NCBI GenBank assembly: GCA_943788895.1
Contig: CALSRZ010000003.1
Span: 186,001-250,000 of the forward strand
Source: an uncultured Pseudomonadales bacterium
Lineage (GTDB): Bacteria > Pseudomonadota > Gammaproteobacteria > Pseudomonadales > Porticoccaceae
DNA: 64,000 bases
Reading direction: 5' to 3'
Translations under genes and position numbers: made by a program
In this document: positions 60,695-64,000 of the stretch, piece by piece
How the letters are laid out: each line of letters starts with the position of its first letter
Numbering within the stretch: the stretch's first letter is position 1
The notes under the pieces: generated by a model
Told to the model about the DNA's origin: nothing
The model's database searches: none
What the model saw: only the letters and a program-made list of their open reading frames with translations

Positions 60695-61441
60695 TTATTT
60701 TTTGATTGTACGCTGTACCGAAGACAATAGACCACGGAGGATGGAAACCTCCATCTCATCCATTCGCACGCGATTAAACAACCGGCGCATACGGGTTAAA
60801 AGCTGCTTGGGGTTCTCGGGATCGTAAAATTTCAGATCGGCCATAGTGGTGGCCAGATGTTCATGAAAATACTCCAGATCACCAGCGCTAACCGGCGGCT
60901 GATCCCAATCGGTCAGCGAGGGTAAATTACCCTGCTCATCGGCGAGACTGGCCATGCGCACTTCGTAGGCGAGAACCTGAACTGCCGTGGCCAGGTTTAG
61001 CGAGCTGTACTCAGGATTGGACGGGATATGTACATGGTAATGGCATTTTTGCAGCTCATCATTGGTTAAGCCGCGATCTTCACGGCCGAACAGCAGTGCC
61101 GTTTTATGCTTTTCCGCTTCGAGATAGATTTTCTCACCACATTCACGAGGATTGAGCAGTGGCCAGGGAATTCTGCGCTCACGAGCACTGGTACCGACAA
61201 CCAGACCGCAGTCAGCAATCGCCTCATCAACAGATTCAACAATGGTCGCATTGGCCAGAACATCTCTGGCACCTGCAGCCCGCCAGACCGCTCGCGGGGC
61301 TGGGTACTCTTTGGGCTGAACCAGGTACAGCTCCGCCAAGCCCATATTTTTCATGGCTCGCGCAGCGCCGCCAATATTGCCCGGATGGGTGGTATTGACC
61401 AGTACAATTCGGATATTTGCCTGTCGCTCAGATATTGACAC
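60695..61441 (-). CDS. trmJ: tRNA (cytidine/uridine-32-2'-O)-methyltransferase TrmJ
   Basis: SPOUT-class methyltransferase acting on position 32 of tRNAs. The N-terminal IRIVLVNTTHPGNIGGAARAMKNMG and the C-terminal knot motifs LLFGREDRGLTNDEL and IPSNPEYSSLNLATAVQVLAYE are typical, followed by a short helical extension. Length is 248 residues. It precedes iscR and is divergent from suhB, the conserved gammaproteobacterial arrangement (cysE is absent between trmJ and iscR). Confidence 0.96.
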   Translation of the reverse strand: MSISERQANIRIVLVNTTHPGNIGGAARAMKNMGLAELYLVQPKEYPAPRAVWRAAGARDVLANATIVESVDEAIADCGLVVGTSARERRIPWPLLNPRECGEKIYLEAEKHKTALLFGREDRGLTNDELQKCHYHVHIPSNPEYSSLNLATAVQVLAYEVRMASLADEQGNLPSLTDWDQPPVSAGDLEYFHEHLATTMADLKFYDPENPKQLLTRMRRLFNRVRMDEMEVSILRGLLSSVQRTIKK

Positions 61442-61456
61442 TTAGCACCTCTTATA

Positions 61457-61520
61457 GACTTTTATATAGTCCCGTTAAAGACTTATATACAGCCCCGTTA
61501 AAGACTTATATAGCCCAATA
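61457..61520. repeat. 23-bp imperfect tandem repeat between trmJ and suhB
   Basis: Units run 61457-61479, 61480-61502 and a partial third from 61503. Each begins GACTTATATA (the first GACTTTTATATA), and the first two end CCCGTTAAA. The array lies in the divergent promoter region. Confidence 0.8.
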
Positions 61521-61584
61521 AATCCATGGGCCAAAAAACGGGCGCGAGTGTAGCAGAATCCCTCTTCTCTGGCACTGTAGTTCT

Positions 61585-61592
61585 GTTACAAT
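61585..61592 (+). promoter_or_regulatory. Extended -10 promoter for suhB
   Basis: TG, one base and TACAAT form an extended -10 element at 61584-61592. The -35 region is weak (TTCTCT). The predicted transcript starts about 30 bases before the suhB ATG at 61627. Confidence 0.5.
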
Positions 61593-61626
61593 GCGCGCGC
61601 TCTTTAAGTCACTTGGAAAATTCAAC

Positions 61627-62430
61627 ATGCAACCAATGGTTAATATCGCCCTTCGTGCTGCCCGTCTGGCTGGCGAAATGATTGTAAAATCTGCAGACAG
61701 TCTCGATGTGGTAAAAGTTGATGAGAAAGGTCGTCACGACTTTGTCACCGAGGTCGACAAGCGCTCTGAAGAGACGATTATCTACCATATTCAAAAAGCC
61801 TTTCCCGATCATCGCTTTCTCTGCGAAGAGAGCGGCGTCAGCGGAAACCTTGAGAGCGACATCGAGTGGATTATCGATCCATTAGATGGAACCACCAATT
61901 TTATTCGCGGCATACCCCATGTCGCCATCTCTATTGCCTGTCGTATTAAAGGCCGTATTGAGCATGCCATTATTCTCGATCCATTTAAGCAGGATGAATT
62001 CACCGCCAGCCGCGGTGATGGCGCCAGATTAAATGGCCGCCGTATTCGCGTCTCTGGTCGCGCCAGTGAAGTTGGTGCGCTCTACGCCACCGGCATTCCC
62101 TTTAGCTCGCCCTCTTTTGATCGTATGGACGACTACCTAAAGTGCATGCATGAATTTGCCGATAACTCTTCGGGCATTAGACGTATGGGTGCAGCATCTC
62201 TCGACCTGGCCTATGTTGCGGCTGGACGTATGGACGCATTCTGGGAAATGCACTTAAAGGCATGGGATATTGCTGCTGGCGCATTGCTAGTAAGAGAAGC
62301 TGGCGGAATGGTCAGTGATTTTCAAGGCGGCGAGAAATTTCTTGATAGCGGGCATATCGTTGCCTGCACGCCCAAACTGTTTAAGCCTACTTTAAAAGTG
62401 CTAGCAAAGAACCTCGGCAATCTAAAGTAA
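61627..62430 (+). CDS. suhB: Inositol-1-monophosphatase family protein SuhB
   Basis: Mg-dependent phosphatase; in E. coli SuhB also joins the rRNA antitermination complex. The metal-binding motifs are EESG, DPLDGTTNFIRG and WDIAAGALLVREAGG. From the ATG at 61627 (MQPMVNIALRAARLAGE) it has 267 residues, the E. coli length. An earlier in-frame ATG at 61591 overlaps the -10 box and is rejected. Divergent from trmJ, as is usual. Confidence 0.95.
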   Translation: MQPMVNIALRAARLAGEMIVKSADSLDVVKVDEKGRHDFVTEVDKRSEETIIYHIQKAFPDHRFLCEESGVSGNLESDIEWIIDPLDGTTNFIRGIPHVAISIACRIKGRIEHAIILDPFKQDEFTASRGDGARLNGRRIRVSGRASEVGALYATGIPFSSPSFDRMDDYLKCMHEFADNSSGIRRMGAASLDLAYVAAGRMDAFWEMHLKAWDIAAGALLVREAGGMVSDFQGGEKFLDSGHIVACTPKLFKPTLKVLAKNLGNLK

Positions 62431-62461
62431 GACTTAAGGAAATTATTTTGCGGGGAGGCTG

Positions 62462-62502
62462 TCAACTTAGGTCTCAACTTAGGTCTCAACTTAGGTCTCA
62501 AC
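62462..62502. repeat. 12-bp tandem repeat after suhB
   Basis: Three exact copies of TCAACTTAGGTC and a partial fourth. The 162-base gap between suhB and the permease gene holds this array and no other recognisable feature. Confidence 0.9.
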
Positions 62503-62592
62503 CCCGTCAAAACCATTTTCCCTAACCTGGGTATTTACTGCACCGCGTTATTGACTGCTGTACAGTGTTGAAAAATTTCCAGCGAAGTCAGT

Positions 62593-63897
62593 ATGCAAAC
62601 CTTTTCCAAAACTACCGGTATCTCAGTAGTGGTCGCCAATATGATTGGCACCGGCGTATTTACCAGCCTTGGATTTCAACTACTGGGGATCCAATCGCCC
62701 TTTGTACTGATAATGCTCTGGCTTGTCGGCGGACTGACCGCCCTCTGCGGTGCTCTCACCTATGCCGAACTAGGCGCCAACCTGCCGCGCTCCGGCGGGG
62801 AATATAATTTTCTCTCGCGACTCTATCACCCCTGCGCCGGGTTTATCTCCGGCTGGGTCTCCGCCACTGTCGGCTTTGCTGCACCGGTGGCGCTGGCAGC
62901 AATGACCTTCGGCGCCTACCTGTCAGCCGTCTTTCCCAGCCTGCCACCAACTTTGTCTGCCGTGGCGCTGGTTATTGTATTAACTGCCGTGCACTGCCTC
63001 TCGCGCCAGACTAGTAGCTCGGTTCAGCAGGCCTTTACCGGCTTAAAGATACTGCTGATCCTGGTCTTCTGTGCGGTGATATTTATCTGGGGAAGTACCC
63101 CGCAAACAATCAGCCTGATACCACAGGCTGGCGATGGGAAATTGCTTTTAAGCGGTGCCTTTGCAGTATCGCTGATCTATGTAAACTACGCCTACACCGG
63201 CTGGAATGCGGCTACCTATGTGACCAGTGAATTAGATAATCCCCAGCGCAACCTTCCGGTAGTTCTGTTTGTCGGCACCAGTCTGGTAATGCTGCTCTAT
63301 CTGCTGCTTAACTTTACCTTTTTAAGCGCCGCACCAACCTCCATCCTCGAGGGAAAAATCGAAGTGGGTGTAATTGTCGCCGATCATGCCCTCGGCGAAA
63401 ATGCCGGCCGCGCTATGGGCGCTATGCTCGCCCTGCTGCTTATCTCAACCGTTAGCGCCATGACCATGGCCGGCCCTCGAGTGCTGCAGGTGATCGGCGA
63501 GGACTTTAATTTATTTGCCGCGCTGGCACGCAATAACAAACACGGCGTACCTATGACGGCTATCATTTTTCAGGGTCTGCTGGCGCTGATATTTATTCTT
63601 AGCGCCACCTTTGAATCAGTGCTGATCTTTTCCAGCTTTGTGCTCGGCGTAAATACACTGTTCTCGGTACTCGGTGTATTTGTATTGCGCTGGCGCAAGA
63701 TGAATATTGTCGGCGCCTATAAAACCTTTGCCTACCCCTTTGCGCCACTGATCTATCTAGGTGTCACTCTCTGGACTCTTATCTATGTGCTGATCTCAAG
63801 GCCTATTGAGGGCTGGATTGGTATTGGGATGATTTTGCTGGGTGGCGGCCTCTATTACCTGTCCTCTAATAAGCGCAAGATTCGGGTCGATAAATAA
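62593..63897 (+). CDS. APC-superfamily amino-acid permease
   Basis: Polytopic transporter of 434 residues with about 12 membrane helices. The family hallmarks are GISVVVANMIGTGVFTSLG in helix 1 (unwound substrate-binding GTG), TYAELGANLPRSGGEYNFLSR in helix 2-3, and YAYTGWNAATYVTSELDNPQRNLP in helix 6. The last motif resembles exchanger-type members (LAT/YbaT-like), but the substrate is not predictable. The start ATG is at 62593 with AGCGAAG upstream, a weak site. Confidence 0.9.
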   Translation: MQTFSKTTGISVVVANMIGTGVFTSLGFQLLGIQSPFVLIMLWLVGGLTALCGALTYAELGANLPRSGGEYNFLSRLYHPCAGFISGWVSATVGFAAPVALAAMTFGAYLSAVFPSLPPTLSAVALVIVLTAVHCLSRQTSSSVQQAFTGLKILLILVFCAVIFIWGSTPQTISLIPQAGDGKLLLSGAFAVSLIYVNYAYTGWNAATYVTSELDNPQRNLPVVLFVGTSLVMLLYLLLNFTFLSAAPTSILEGKIEVGVIVADHALGENAGRAMGAMLALLLISTVSAMTMAGPRVLQVIGEDFNLFAALARNNKHGVPMTAIIFQGLLALIFILSATFESVLIFSSFVLGVNTLFSVLGVFVLRWRKMNIVGAYKTFAYPFAPLIYLGVTLWTLIYVLISRPIEGWIGIGMILLGGGLYYLSSNKRKIRVDK

Positions 63898-63921
63898 CCC
63901 ACAGTCGGCAATACTGTTTCC

Positions 63922-64000
63922 ATGAACTCCGACTATCAACGTATCGCTGAGGCAATAGAGTTTATTAATGCCCATGCAGACCAACAGCCCTCTCTTGAGG
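63922..64000 (+). CDS. Start of an AraC-type/Ada-like protein (cut by window edge)
   Basis: Only 26 codons are visible, MNSDYQRIAEAIEFINAHADQQPSLE. This resembles the N-terminus of proteins that join an AraC helix-turn-helix domain to an O6-methylguanine-DNA methyltransferase (Ada-like). The call is tentative because the diagnostic domains are outside the window. Confidence 0.5.
   Translation, partial: MNSDYQRIAEAIEFINAHADQQPSLE

Noticed and set aside
61591-61626. Upstream ATG start for suhB
   Set aside because: The ATG overlaps the predicted -10 box, and the 12 added residues are not conserved; the ATG at 61627 gives the family length.

Overview
The window is a stretch of core chromosome from a gammaproteobacterium. 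The evidence is the gene order: pilC-pilD-coaE-yacG, mutT-argJ-secA-(M23)-lpxC-dcw cluster, rlmN-pilF-ispG-hisS-yfgM-bamB-der and the complete iscRSUA-hscBA-fdx-iscX operon all follow the Pseudomonas/Cellvibrionales pattern. MurE carries the DNPR motif of meso-diaminopimelate enzymes, so the wall is of the Gram-negative type. Moderate GC, a large TonB-dependent receptor and compact spacing would fit a marine Cellvibrionales/SAR92-like lineage, but that placement is inference. No tRNA, rRNA operon, CRISPR array, prophage or insertion sequence was seen.

Layout. 1-2617 (+): end of pilC, then pilD, coaE, yacG. 2647-26082 (-): one nearly unbroken block, read from the right: mraZ, rsmH, ftsL, ftsI, murE, murF, mraY, murD, ftsW, murG, murC, ddl, ftsQ, ftsA, ftsZ, lpxC, an M23 peptidase gene, secA, argJ, mutT. 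Most division and wall genes overlap by 1-11 bases. A promoter and a three-repeat MraZ operator precede mraZ. 26411-26795 (-): RNase P RNA. 27042-31224 (-): a DUF5062-like gene and purL. 31373-37130 (+, apart from tadA): mltF, epmB and a TonB-dependent receptor. 37250-39956 (-): an oxidoreductase, a lipoprotein of SMP-30 type and a 52-residue membrane protein. 39973-43121 (-): guaB-guaA. 43275-44621 (+): xseA. 44674-52977 (-): der, bamB, yfgM, hisS, ispG, pilF, rlmN, ndk. 53135-55006 (-): a degenerate GGDEF plus EAL protein. 55080-60600 (-): the isc operon behind two IscR boxes. 60695-61441 (-) trmJ, divergent from suhB (+), then an amino-acid permease and the start of an AraC/Ada-like gene.

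The genes serve peptidoglycan synthesis and division, lipid A commitment (lpxC), protein export (secA, yfgM, bamB), Fe-S biogenesis with Fe-S and radical-SAM clients nearby (ispG, rlmN, epmB), purine synthesis (purL, guaB, guaA) and type IV pili (pilC, pilD, pilF).

The main anomaly is not a new system. About ten single-base frameshifts fall in five otherwise well-conserved genes (M23 peptidase, purL with four, mltF, SMP-30 lipoprotein, guaA). Where they can be pinned down, several sit in short homopolymers, and correcting them restores the family lengths (GuaA 525, PurL about 1295 residues). Sequencing or assembly error is more likely than decay. Other points of interest are tandem IscR boxes, the MraZ operator, the missing rodZ, five loci of short tandem duplication, and the receptor-oxidoreductase-lipoprotein cassette at 34.6-40 kb.
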